Below are positions 22,370 to 33,617 of a stretch of DNA of 64,000 nt, in pieces. The stretch's first letter is position 1. The number at the start of each line of letters is the position of its first letter. Made by a program: the position numbers and the translations under genes. Source of the DNA: Asterias rubens (lineage: Eukaryota > Echinodermata > Asteroidea > Forcipulatida > Asteriidae); assembly GCF_902459465.1 (NCBI RefSeq), contig NC_047062.1, positions 23,999,919 to 24,063,918 on the forward strand, given 5' to 3'. Under the pieces are notes generated by a model. That model saw nothing but the letters and a program-made list of their open reading frames with translations. It was not told where the DNA came from and did not search any database.

Positions 22370-22455
22370 CAACACATTAGCGCAGTGCGTTAAGGGTGCT
22401 GGGACTGTCTCAGTAACTCGGATCATCCGGTCCGGGTTCGAATACCGTCTGTCTC
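22370..22455 (+). mobile_element. tRNA-like head in arm 2
   Basis: TTAGCGCAGTGCGTTAAGG (A-box-like) and CCGGGTTCGAATACC (B-box-like), matching the head at 10238-10315. No paired acceptor stem, so read as part of a SINE. Confidence 0.55.
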
Positions 22456-22827
22456 TAATATAGATTCAAGGCTTTTTGCTGCCCCTGATGGGACAGTGTG
22501 ATTGGGATCTGCCTTGTTTTCTCCCCTAAAGGGACAGGGCCCGCGCAGTGGCTAGGGTTCGAGGCAGGGGGGGATGTGCTCTGGGTCGGATGCAAGTCCT
22601 GAAGGGTCCTATATGGCAATGGGGAGGGGCCAGTGTGTGCCATTAACTGAACCGGCGCCTGAATGCCTGACACTTCCGGAGCGTAACCTTTTATGATTTT
22701 CCACCAGATTAAATTTACATTGTTTTAATAAATGGCTTTATTTGTTTATTTGTTTGTGTTCGAACATCTCTAATATATCGCGGTACCCGCTGCCAAAACA
22801 TAGGATTCGAACTGCCTCCAGCTATAC

Positions 22828-22990
22828 CGGGCAACCTCGGTAGTCTAGTTGGTAAGACTTTGCTCTAGAATTGCAAGGGTCCTGGGTTCGAATCCAAACC
22901 GAGTAATATGCATGTGATTTTTTTTTCAAAGGACTCGGGAAAGCACTGAGTATACAGTGCTAACACACATCGGTGTATGGGTTTTAAACA
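22828..22990 (+). mobile_element. tRNA-derived SINE
   Basis: TAGTCTAGTTGGTAAGA and TGGGTTCGAATCC give A- and B-box-like motifs. The tail ends ACACATCGGTGTATGGG. Same family as 9715-9885 (opposite strand) and 48185-48365. Confidence 0.75.
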
Positions 22991-23064
22991 AAATCAATTT
23001 TCTCTTTATTTTTATTTATTTATTTATAGTCTAAGCTCCACAGTGTCAAAAAATGCTTTAAAAC

Positions 23065-23430
23065 ATTTTTACCTTACACTATTTGCTCCCCTCAAAATTT
23101 TTACATGAAAATGTGCGGTAAGACGTGCTGATCATGAATCAGGGTGGTGTATAAATATTTTGACCCGGCAAAATGCATTTTTGGGTCAACAAACAAAAAG
23201 GCCGCCGAAACTAAATTGCTGGATAAACTTTGTTGAACAGAATATATGGTGAAAATTCACATGCGAATATTCTTACAGAAAATGTGCGGTTAGACATGTT
23301 GATCATGAATCAAGATGGTGTATACAATTTTGACCCGCCGAAAGTGTTTTTTGGCTCAAAACAAAAAGAAAAAGGGCCACCGTTTTCGCCCTGAAACCAT
23401 AAAAAAACTCCCATTGACATAAGAACAAGA
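23065..23430. repeat. GGCGGCC-family repeat units
   Basis: Two consecutive pieces with ATGTGCGGTTAGACATGTTG, ATGGTGTATA and TTTTGACCCG blocks like those of the array at 8163-9610. Confidence 0.65.
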
Positions 23431-23432
23431 TT

Positions 23433-23776
23433 AAAGGCGGTGGACACTATTACTAAAAATAATTATTGGCATAAAACCTTTCTTGGTGACGAGTAATGGG
23501 GAGAGGTTAATGGTATAAAACATTAAGAGAAACGGCTCCCTCTCAAGTGCCATAGTTTTTCGAGACCTCAGATTTAGAACTTGAGGTCTCGAAATCAACC
23601 ATCTAAATGCACACAACTTCCTGTGACAAGGGTTATTTTTTATTCATTATTATCTCGCAACTTCGATGACCGATTGAGCTCAAATTTTCACAGGTTTGTC
23701 ATTTCATGCATATGTTTAGATACACCAACTGTGAAGGCTAGTCTTGGACAATTACCAATAGTGTTCACTGCCTTTT
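23433..23776. mobile_element. MITE family A copy
   Basis: Begins TTAAAGGCGGTGGACACTAT and ends CCAATAGTGTTCACTGCC followed by TTTTAT, with a shortened interior but intact GAGACCTCAGATTTAGAACT hairpin. Decayed at the right TTAA. Confidence 0.8.
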
Positions 23777-24349
23777 ATAAGAGACCGATTCAGGCCAAAT
23801 TTGGCTGAAACTTAAAATATTAGGTTTGTACATTTAACATTTAAAATATATTCACAAACTCAAAATGGCCGCCGTTTGCATAAAAAATAGGGAAAACAAT
23901 TTGTGGGAAAATGTTCAGGCAAATCTGGTTAGAAACACAAATAAGAATAAACTTTGTGGTTTCATTTACTAAATTATAATGATGCAGATTTAGACAAGAA
24001 CAACAAATTTAGCCCAGGTTTTTAGCGCATTCAGTTTCAGAGTCATATCCAAACGTACACAGCGACACACATTTAAAAAAAGAATTCATTTTTTCCACCA
24101 AATATTGTCTCCCCAGATTAGGCCTTGATTCCAACAAATTATGCACTATATTTTCGAATAGCTATATAGCTATGTAATACTAGGTACTTTCAATTGTTTT
24201 TAATCCACTTTGTTAGAACGCAGTTTGTTGAAGCGCCGAGAGTGCTTCAATTCATTCGCTTTTAGTTCGTATTACGTGGTTTTTAGTTTTTATGTCTTTA
24301 GCTGTTTTAGGGAATCACGTTGTGCTTCGTGGACTGAATGTTATTTTCA

Positions 24350-24722
24350 GCAATTGGTTATTGTCAAAGACAAGTCTTCTCACTTGCTGCATTTCAACCT
24401 ATGCATAAAATAACAAGCCTGTGAAAATTTCAGCTCAATCGGTCATCGAAGTTGCGAGATAATACAGAAAGAAAAAACATCCTTGTCACACGAAGTTGTG
24501 TGCTTTCTAATGCTTGATTTCGAGACCTCAGGTTCTAAACTTGAGGTCTCGAAATCAAATTCGTGGAAAATTACTTCTGTCTCTAAAACTACGTCACTTC
24601 AGAGGGAGCTGTTTCTCACAATGTTTAATACTATCAACCTCTCCCCATTACTCATTACCAAGTAAGGTTTTATGCTAATAATTATTTTGAGTAATTACCA
24701 ATAGTGTCCACTGCCTTTAAGA
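24350..24722. mobile_element. MITE family A copy, left tip missing
   Basis: Starts within the element at ATTGTCAAAGACAAGTC, keeps the GATTTCGAGACCTCAGG hairpin and ends AGTGTCCACTGCCTTTAA at 24719. Confidence 0.8.
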
Positions 24723-25293
24723 ATAAAAGTGTTAACCCTCTCGTATTTACGAAATTGTTGTCTGCCCATGAGCAACGTTTATAAAACCGCACATGGTCAC
24801 GTTATAATGACTTGCTTGTTTCGGTGTGTAGAGAGAAGATGATGAAGATTGTGTTTTTCTTTATTACCATAGAAACATGGATTTAATCATTATCAGTAAT
24901 AGGCCACGATAACAACGCAGGCCATCAGGTCATCTGTCGAATATCAAGATACCCGTACAATTATAATTATGATAAACGCAGTGGTAGTCACGTCACTACA
25001 AATCACGTCTGTGTCATATTATTTCCCATCGATTCGGACGGTTCACGGGTAGACAGCGGGTGCAGAGCAATTAAATCAGATCGTCAGTTTATAACAACTC
25101 AGGATTGCATCTAAGAACCCACAGTGTCAGTATTGAGTTCCATCTTTTTGTCATACCTCGGTGATGATCAACAATAAATGATCCATAAACGCCATTGTAA
25201 CCTTATGGTGATTATCAACAATAACAATCCATCAGTAACAAGTTCTCAAAGTCATCGGCGGACATCGACAAATTGTCAGTCTTGGTCTCGAAG
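24723..25293. other. 5' flank of lectin 2
   Basis: Unlike lectin 1 and the 34-kb fragment, this upstream region shows no obvious match to 14668-15145, so lectin 2 has a different promoter context or an older separation. No other gene is seen. Confidence 0.4.
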
Positions 25294-25848
25294 ATGCTGG
25301 GGGTGATAAGCCTTCTTGGTTGTCTGATTGTAGTGTATAGCTCAGATCTTTGCTCCTCAAGTGCCGGATGTTGCCCTCCTTTGTGGCAATCCTGGGGCAA
25401 CTCGTGTTATTATCTCACCCAAGCTGCTTCGACCTGGGAAGCATCTCGAACTGCATGTAGAGATTTGGGAGGTGAGATGCTTGCCCCTCGCTCAATCGAA
25501 GAGGCCAATTATATGTGGCAAATCGGTAAGATAGAAAGACTTTCCTACCTTTGGGTAGCTTGTAATGACATGGACATTGAAGGTAATTGGAGATGTGAAG
25601 GGCATGGGGAAAGTGTGATGTTCATAGAATGGGCAACGGGAGAGCCAAATGCTTATGGAAACGAGGACTGCGCCTTTATGGAAGTGCATAAATCTTCGAG
25701 TGTATACGATGGATCTTGTGAAGGTCCAGCAAAGGCCGTCTGTATTCGTGGCCAAGAAGTTTTCCCAGCCCAACAGGGACAACCCAGCAGCAAGTCTTGC
25801 TTTACTATCGGCACTGACCAGCGTCTTAAAACACCTCATGCCTTGTAG
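25294..25848 (+). CDS. Secreted C-type lectin, tail lost (lectin 2)
   Basis: Predicted 184-residue protein paralogous to lectin 1. The ATG at 25294 opens a signal peptide (MLGVISLLGCLIVVYS). The lectin domain keeps CCPPLW, GNSCYYL, LWVACND and EPN (residues 117-119), so the primary sugar/calcium loop remains, but the W-x-D motif is replaced by VYDGSC, which may weaken calcium binding. Relative to lectin 1 at CTTAACACC, two extra bases (CTTAAAACACC) shift the frame and a TAG at 25846 ends it, so the PAN-like part is not translated. It could still yield a tail-less secreted lectin, or be an early pseudogene. The start codon reading and signal peptide are intact. Confidence 0.75.
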   Translation: MLGVISLLGCLIVVYSSDLCSSSAGCCPPLWQSWGNSCYYLTQAASTWEASRTACRDLGGEMLAPRSIEEANYMWQIGKIERLSYLWVACNDMDIEGNWRCEGHGESVMFIEWATGEPNAYGNEDCAFMEVHKSSSVYDGSCEGPAKAVCIRGQEVFPAQQGQPSSKSCFTIGTDQRLKTPHAL

Positions 25849-26051
25849 ATCACGTCATTGCACAGGTTACCACTAAGAGTATGATGGAGTGCGCCTTGGC
25901 CTGCAGTAAGGAACCGAGATGTCGCTCCTTCAACATCAAGTAGACCGAGAAAGCTGACAAGAGGCTTTGTCAATTGAACAAAGCAACTAGCTCAAAAGAC
26001 CCTGCCAAGTTCAAGTCAACTGACTCGCTCTGTATCTACTTAGATTGGTAA
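25849..26051 (+). pseudogene. Untranslated PAN-like remnant of lectin 2
   Basis: The bases after the early stop still align with lectin 1 (GTGCGCCTTGGCCTGCAGTA, ATGTCGCTCCTTCAACATCA). In addition to the 2-bp shift, a CAG codon of lectin 1 is TAG here (about 25940), so at least two lesions disable the tail. It is kept as a recognisable remnant of the same module. Confidence 0.8.
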
Positions 26052-26119
26052 AACTCATACATCGACGGCTCCGCTTCATGACTTCTTAAAACTATTATAA
26101 CAATCTTGTAGTTTAGACA

Positions 26120-26507
26120 TTAAAGGCAGTGGACACTATTGGTAATTGTCAAAGACTAGCCTTCACAGTTGGTGTATCTCAACATATGCATAAACCAACA
26201 AACCTGTGAAAATTTGAGCTCAATCGGTCATCGAAGTTAAGAGATAATAATGAAAGAAAAAAAACCAACCTTGTCAAACAAGTTGTGTGCGTTTAGATGG
26301 TTGATTTCGAGACCTCAAGTTCTAAACCTGAGGTCTTGAAATCAAATTCGTGGAAAATTACTTCTTTCTCGAAAACTATAGCACTTCAGAGGAAGCCGTT
26401 TCTCAAAATGTTTTGTACCATCAACCTATTCCCATTACTCGTCACCAATTAAGGTTTTATGCTAATAATTATTTTGAGTAATTACCAATAGTGTCCACTG
26501 CCTTTAA
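26120..26507. mobile_element. Complete MITE family A copy
   Basis: TTAAAGGCAGTGGACACTAT at the left and ATAGTGTCCACTGCCTTTAA at the right, TTAA at both edges, central GATTTCGAGACCTCAAG hairpin. It lies just downstream of lectin 2. Confidence 0.88.
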
Positions 26508-26969
26508 GGCATACTTTGTCTCTATTGTAAAAACGTGACAGTGCATATTTTAGAAATCAGACGTGGTAAATTAAGGAAATTACGAACAATGGTTGTTCTT
26601 GATTATGATTCTCATGGTGTACCCGATGTTGAAAACCGGCGGGAAATTGGAAAGTTGAACACTTGGAGAAAACTTATCAAAGGGGAAAACTCATCAACAA
26701 ATTATATGTTGAAATCCGTCCAAAACCTGGCGGAGACTCTATATTAAATAGGGGGGAAGATGTATCAAAGCATTGATCGCTACTTTATTTAAAATAAAAT
26801 AAATTTTGCAATTCTGCCTAAAAGAAGAAACTTAAAGGAGACTAGTCGAAAATGTAAACAAAGAAAAAGCTGAGACCCCTTGTTTTTGACTTTCACAAAA
26901 GTGAGATTGTGAGTGTGGATAATATAATATAATATAATGGGTCATACAATTAAAATAAGGCTTGTACAG

Positions 26970-27358
26970 TTAAAGGCAGTGGATACTATTGGTAATTACT
27001 CAAAATAATTGTTAGTATAAAAATGTACTAACCAGCAATGGAGAGGTGTTGATAGTATAAAACATTGTGAAACATTGTGAGAAACGGATCCCTTTGAAGT
27101 AACGTAAATTTCGAGAGAGAAGTAATTTCCACAAATTTGGCTTCGAGAACTCTGAATTAGATTCTGAGAGATCCCGAAATCAAGCATCTGAAAGCACACA
27201 ACTGTGACAGTGGGTTTTACCCATAATATTTACTCGCAACTTCAACGACCAATTGAGTTCAAGTTTTCGCAGTTTTGTTTTGTTTTGCATGTAAAGACAG
27301 ACCAAGTCAGATGATTGGTGGTTCTTAACAATTAATCAAAGGTGTCCAGTGTCGTTAA
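26970..27358. mobile_element. MITE family A copy, diverged
   Basis: TTAAAGGCAGTGGATACTAT opens it; the right end GGTGTCCAGTGTCGTTAA has several substitutions. The hairpin is damaged (TTCGAGAACTCTGAA). TTAA remains on both sides. Confidence 0.75.
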
Positions 27359-29684
27359 CGTTGAATTTATTTTTATCTATCTGGTATTGATTGTAAGCAG
27401 AGGTCAACCTTAAATTGGGCATCTCTATATATTTCATAAAGCTGTTTAACAGAAATTCTGTAGCTTAGCAAATTTCAAAAAGGAAGAAATTACCGAGGCA
27501 CAAGTACCAGCATTGGTAATTGTACGGTGTTCTAGCTGGTAACCATCTTGTTCTCCTTTTTTGGCTAAGCAAGAAGTTCTTGTGCTTACAGGCTTTATGA
27601 AATTTTTCCCATCCGGACTTTGTCTCTCGCGCAACTCCTTTTATAATGTCTAAAAATATTGTAAATATCGATTGCACTAAACATAGATTCTACACTGAGT
27701 GGGTGTCATCAACTTGATAGAGGGTCATGGGTCTTATGTTAATTGCAGCTTCTTATAATTATTATATATTTTGTACTGACCGTGTAAAAAAAGCCTATTA
27801 TGTATTAGCATGGAGGTAGAAAACTACCTCTATGGTATATTTAAGTGACCGTGATTAAACAAAACTACAGATTTCTGCCTAAAACAATGACTGAAAATGA
27901 TTCAAAATGAGAGTCTTTCTCCACTCTTGAAGGCTTCATCGTCGAAATCAGAAGCCGCTTGCTCTAAATCCACGATCACAACATAACCTCATTGGGTCAA
28001 CGACACACTGAGAATCTTATCTTGTTTACACTATAAATCTACTTTTAGCATAAGATAATTTTGTGTCCTTTGTTAGAAAAAGGTACCTTTTTACCTTTCA
28101 AGGCAGAAGGTCACTCTATAAGTATAATATTGTACCTCAGAAAAGGTACAGGGTCCATGATCTGGGTTGATCCAAAACCACTAGCACTGCGTAACACATT
28201 AACATCATACACCTGATGATGCCCGTGTACAGAAGCAGCCTTAATATCGCACACAAAATATTGTGTCTTTGGTGAGTTGTATTCACTTAATAATGTGATT
28301 TATTGTAGCCTACTTAATTAAATTATATTTATTTATTGTCCACGCTAAAGCTTGACATCCACTGGCCAAATACATAACTATACACAATCAACATCTAAAA
28401 CTATATAAATTACAAAATAGGAGAAGTTAGAAATACAAAGCAACAAAAGACCCGCACACTAAAAAAAAATGCACTAGCCAAAACAACGCCAGCCGGTCAC
28501 ATGGGACATCAAGACAATTATAGTCAGCACGCCCTCTCTTACTGATTTAAAGGCAATGTACACATTGTTTGTTTTTTAACCAGGTCGATTGTTTTACTCA
28601 TAAATGTAGTTGCATACAGTCAAATTAACCTGTGAAAATATTGTTTCAAAAGGTGATCGTTTTTTGGAGATATCGCCTAAAACTCCATAGCGAGTATCTC
28701 CACGCAGGAAGAATAATTCATATTTAATACACATTCTGAGAAGCGTTACGCGGTACCGCTTCATATTCATATTTTTGGTGATAAACAAAGTGCTGTCTTT
28801 TTACATAACCTTAGAACTACTTCGAAGTGAAATAATTCTCAAAATGCATTATACTATCCACTTCATTGAACTGATTTTAAACGCAGATTTTCGCTCCAGA
28901 ACCCCAACCTAAAAAAAAAAAATCAAATTTAATAACGTTTGGGAGGAAATGCAGTCTTAATCACATGAGAAGGTCGCTTCTTTGGTCATTGTCATGGTTT
29001 CAACGTCGGTCACCTTTTGTGTCGGTAAATAACCTCGTATAATAATTAGTAACACGGGGCCCAACTAATACTAATAGGCAGGGGGGGGGGGTGAGAAATG
29101 ATCGATTCACTGTCCGAATCCAATAGGGCGCTGTTCGCGTAGAAAAGTTGATTAGTTCCAAGTTCAATTTGCATTCATCACTCCGAATCAATTATCTTCG
29201 AAATATTCACACAAAGCTGCTGAAGTTTCCCCATGCAATCTCACTGTCAATATGAACGTTCCACGAACTCGACTGGTTTATCAGTATTATTGCCCAGCAT
29301 TAGAAGCTGAATTTTGCCCAGAATATTATTAACCCTTTAATTTCTGTGTCATCGTCACGATAAGCATGGGATCCCGGGAGCAGCTAGCTGTTGATTATTC
29401 TAGTTGATTATTGCACACATTTTCTGGTAGCATCTCTGAATTGTAATACCAAACAGAATTTTTGTTTTGTTTTAGGAATGTAAATAGTTACATGGGAACG
29501 AAACAAAACATTGGAAATGCGCATTTAGGAATTAAGATTAGGGCCTAACTTTGACATTTTGGGTTGGGAGAGTATGGAAGCTTAGGCCCCTTTGGACATT
29601 TTGGTTCTGCATACGCCCATCTCCTCTTAATCTTTGTATAACCTCTTTCTCCACAATACTATCATCACCTTTAAAGGTACTATT
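27359..29684. other. Gene-free stretch upstream of the dehydrogenase
   Basis: AT-rich DNA with no supported exon. At 28547 a TTAAAGGCAATGTACACATT start resembles the TTAA MITE termini, and GAAGCGTTACGCGGT near 28740 matches 33618, so a diverged TTAA element probably occupies about 28547-28870; its right end could not be fixed. A G run lies at 29081. Confidence 0.45.
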
Positions 29685-32444
29685 ATGCTAGAGGGCGCAC
29701 TTCCGATACCCGTTGACATGTGGCTGATCATCGTAGCCTCTGCAGCAGTCGTTGCCGCTGTCCTGGTGCTGGTAATCATCGAATATACCCACATTGATAT
29801 CAGAGGGAAATATGTCTGCATCACGGGATGCGACACTGGGTTTGGGAATCTCCTCGCACGTAGTCTGGACAAACACAGAGGCTGTCACGTGATTGCAGCC
29901 TGTCTGACAGAGGAAGGCATGACGAAACTGAAGAGTGTGACGTCATCGAGGCTCACCGCAATACAACTCAATGTCAAGAGCAGCGAGAGTATCCGAAGAG
30001 CACGTGATCAAATACAAGATATTATACCGACTGGTGAAGGTACGAGGTTCACATGAGGTCAATGGCATAATTAAAAGTGAGGTACACCTTAAAAAAACAA
30101 AATCGACATTGGTATACCATTTTATGGTTAACTCATCACAATATTTCGAACAGATGAATATTACAAGTTATCCTTGTTAATCGGATCGATTGGTACTAAA
30201 TGAGGTCAGCCACTAATTCATAACAATAGCACCAAAACAATGAGGCTCACCGCCTAATGTATCAAGTGAGGTCAAACACCTCACTGCAATAATACGTGAG
30301 GCTCATCATGACCTCTCACACTGCATTGTTGAATAAGGGTCAGCTCATCACACACTGCTCACAATTTAAGTGAGGTCGTTTAACTGAACTACTGAAAACA
30401 AATCAACTTAACATTTTGCAGTTGTCTATGTATGAGTAAATCAAGGTTCATATTGTACACAGTTTTAGCTAATCAAACAAAATTCGGCAAATTGTTAATC
30501 ATTATGACAACTGATCATACGGTTTCAGGGTTATGTGGTTTAGTCAACAACGCTGGAATTATCTGCCCTATGGGACCCTTCCATTGGTTGACCAGAGATG
30601 ATCTCACAAATGTACTCAACGTGAATCTTCTGGGAGCCATTGAGATGACCAACATGCTTTATCCACTACTACGGACAGCCAAGGGGAGAGTGGTCAACGT
30701 GTCCAGTGCAGTCGCCCTCTTCCCAACTGCGGGGACAATCTATTCCGTGTCGAAAGCTGGAATTGAGGCCTTCTCGGACAATATAAGGTTAGACTCAACC
30801 TTTACCGTTATACTATTTAAACGTAAACAATTATATCACTGGATGTGGAAAGTTACAATAATTTTCATCTTAGTTCAAGTAACATGTATGGTTGAACTTG
30901 TCATCGGTTGATCACTGGTCATTGACCGAAACAGTTGGTTTAAAGCCCAGAAAACGTACCCCATGGTGGCACGTGGTAGTTGGGTGCCTTTTTCTTCCAA
31001 TGGGTGCGTTCGTTTAGCTGCACAAACACGCCACACACCGGGGTCGACCCAGGGAAGCTAAACGAACGCACCCAGTGCAGTCTAGTTTAGCGCCTTGAGC
31101 GCAAATACGGTGGAGTGTTGTTTGTTTAGTTTTGTTTTATACCAAAAACGGCTTATTGCAAGTTAATAATAATAATATTGACTTATGCGTACATCTCATA
31201 CAAGATCAACAATAGACCTGTATACAGATACATTTATTTAAGGTGTCGATTATTCGAAGAATGTTTGGGATCGGTTACAGTTATACACTTCCAAAACATT
31301 AAAAAAACATCAAGGCCTAAAAAAATTCATCAGTGTAAAAAAATTACTTCAAGAATGATTTTTCTTTTTCTAGGTGTTCAATGAAGGCATCGGGCGTATC
31401 AGTACATATCATCGAACCCGGTGCATTCAAGGGTAATTTTTCTGATGTTGATGCAATGAAGAGGAGGATGGATACAGTGTGGGAGAGACTCCCTCAAGCA
31501 GAGAAAGATGATATCGGTGGTGACATTACACTTGAAGCTAGTAAGTACACCACCCAAATCTCATCAAACTCATAATAAGACAAACAAAATAAAAAATACC
31601 TTACCCCTAAGGTAAGGTAAAGTCACATACATTTGTAAATGCATTTGTTTACAAGAATTGGCGCTTGTAAAGATAATATACATTCACCAACAGCTAGGCC
31701 GGAGATGCCGTCCCCCCAAAACGCGCATCCCTACTAATTACACTTGGGAGGGTTTTTCTGACCGCCATTTTTGTTTTTAGAAGTGCCTTTTACTCACTGC
31801 GGGATGGGGGTGAGGGCAGCCTCGCTACCATGGGCAGCGCGCCGTATCGATACTTCTCGCCACCTCTCGTCACTATGATCGTTGTGATCGAGCAAGGCAT
31901 GCTTAGAAAAATGGCGCGGCGAGATCGATCACCCCTGGGAACGAGGTTTGGGTGAGGGGGCTGATGTTGGTGTGGCGCGGACGCGTTTGTGCACAAGTTT
32001 ATGGCGTTTGCAAACCAAAAGTGTTTGTTAAACCAGAGACGTAATCCTATCTCCATGGTTATACCTGGGTGATAATTGTGCATTGTTATTGGTTGAGATC
32101 CAAGGCATATGAGCATATTGACGCATGCCTGAATATAATTACCATATTTTAGGGAAAGGCTAATTTTTTCCGTTTTCTTTTCAGTGAAACTTCTCATTTC
32201 CGACGCCTTACGCATGTCGTCACCACACTTGACTACAGTAACTAACGCCATGGAACACGCCCTTAGTGCTCGGTTTCCATGGAGACGCTATCTGCCCGGA
32301 TTAGACGCAAAGTTCTTCTACAAGCCAATATCTTTACTTCCTGCCTTCATAGCAGACAACGTCTATAATTTAATGTTTACAAGAATGATAGACAATAAGA
32401 AGAAACTTGTAATGAAAGAACGCAAGAAACACAAAACAACGTGA
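29685..32444 (+). CDS. Short-chain dehydrogenase, RDH/HSD17B6-like
   Basis: Four coding exons: 29685-30039, 30529-30787, 31374-31540 and 32185-32444, all GT/AG with consistent phase, giving 346 residues. Residues about 13-32 form an N-terminal membrane segment, as in the ER-bound retinol and 17-beta/3-alpha-hydroxysteroid dehydrogenases. TGCDTGFG (47-54) is the NAD(P)-binding TGxxxGxG motif, NNAG is at 125-128, the catalytic serine lies in NVSS (175-178) and YSVSK (190-194) supplies Tyr and Lys. HIIEPGAF follows as in RDH16/HSD17B6/BDH1 relatives. It should oxidise or reduce a retinoid or steroid-like alcohol; the substrate cannot be read from sequence. The assignment to one vertebrate orthologue is uncertain. 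A possible AATAAA is at 33117. Confidence 0.9.
31001..31074. mobile_element. 74-bp foldback in dehydrogenase intron 2
   Basis: TGGGTGCGTTCGTTTAGCT at the left is exactly reversed and complemented by AGCTAAACGAACGCACCCA at the right, around a GC-rich loop. Probably a tiny MITE; no function is implied. Confidence 0.75.
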
Positions 32445-33617
32445 TTTTGTTACGATTGCTGACTGTAATCAGCTAATTAGATTACAGTTACGATTGCTGA
32501 CTGTACAGACCTCTATTACTGTGACTGTGTGGTCATCTTGATTTTACTCGATTCCAACTCATAGTAACCAAACTGAGGCTAGACGAAATGATAGTCTGGT
32601 GCCACGCGCAATGAATGTAAGCATTCATTGCTGTTATTGGAAACAGGGAACATGACCAAGATGGTGACAGCATGATAAAGGTATATACAAAACCATTACC
32701 GGGTCCATCGATGCCATTATAGTCCTTCTTCCTTTATTCTAAATTGATTTTTGATTTAATAATCTTGAAGCCTTCAGCATCCATTCAATCAAACAAACTT
32801 GTCCAGGCTATATGCTATACTTCCAGACAGAAACACCTGATGTTGTACCCAATGGAGAAGACAGATTTTTTCAGAATGCTCAGCAGAATGTTCAGTCACA
32901 TGATTTGATTATCGTGAATTGTGAATTGAAATAGTGTTTGATGAAACTTTCGGTGGGCAACTTTTTTTTATATGGCCTCAACATTATGACATATTTTTGT
33001 ACATTGTAGAATTGCCTCAAATACCAAACTTTTTGCAATTACAAGTGCAAATAATCAGTGGAGCCTTACGTGTTTCTAAGTTTTGATCAAGGGAGAGGAG
33101 GCTCTTTGCTTGGCAAATAAAACCAAAATGTTTGTATCTAGGGACTGTTTACATTGCGCACAGAGAGGTAAAAGATTTGCCACGATTTTAGGGACACCTT
33201 GAAAACAGGACCTCCTACGATAATCTTAATTCTTAATTCTTAATCTTAATTCTTAAATCATTTCCAATTTAGCACGAACACAATGAGTAATGACGTCATA
33301 CAAACAATCACTTGATGCAAGCGAGCAATTTAAGAAGAAGCGTTGCCATGGCGTCACCAGTAATTAACCCCCTTCACACATAATTGGATGGACTAAACAC
33401 AAAGAGTGCCCATCGGTAGGTTCTTACGGTTTCAAGGCAGAGTGTACCCTTTGATTTTGGAACCGTTCGATTGTAAATAATGTTATGTGTAGATATGCCT
33501 AATAAAAACTAACATCTGAACATTTTCAGTTTAACAGGTGATCGCGTTTTTGAAAATCCGGAGCGAATAATGTCCACACAAAAAAAACCTCCCTTATAGG
33601 AAACTACACAATCTGAA
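32445..33617. other. 3' region of the dehydrogenase and gene-free DNA
   Basis: Contains a short direct repeat TTACGATTGCTGACTGTA (about 32450 and 32487), a TTAATTCTTAA-type simple repeat near 33225, and no further exon. The final part has GAATAATGTCCACAC-type sequence resembling TTAA MITE interiors. Confidence 0.4.

Larger units (their letters stand above)
21640..23060 (-). mobile_element. 1.4-kb composite SINE-bearing repeat, arm 2 (inverted)
   Basis: This is the reverse-orientation partner of 9610-11060. The same blocks appear in opposite order, including the doubled ~190-bp segment, the 72-residue frame (22455-22670, one residue different) and the microsatellite at its far edge. Small indels separate the arms. 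Together the arms enclose about 10.6 kb containing lectin 1. Confidence 0.75.

Noticed and set aside
22370-22455. A functional tRNA gene with GGGTTCGAATACC
   Set aside because: A- and B-box-like motifs are present but the acceptor stem does not pair and the unit is repeated inside a transposable block.
26535-26747. A 70-codon frame downstream of lectin 2
   Set aside because: No domain and no splice support; it lies between two MITEs.
29627-29888. Minus-strand frames over dehydrogenase exon 1
   Set aside because: They are the complement of a well-supported exon with NAD-binding motifs and have no family similarity.
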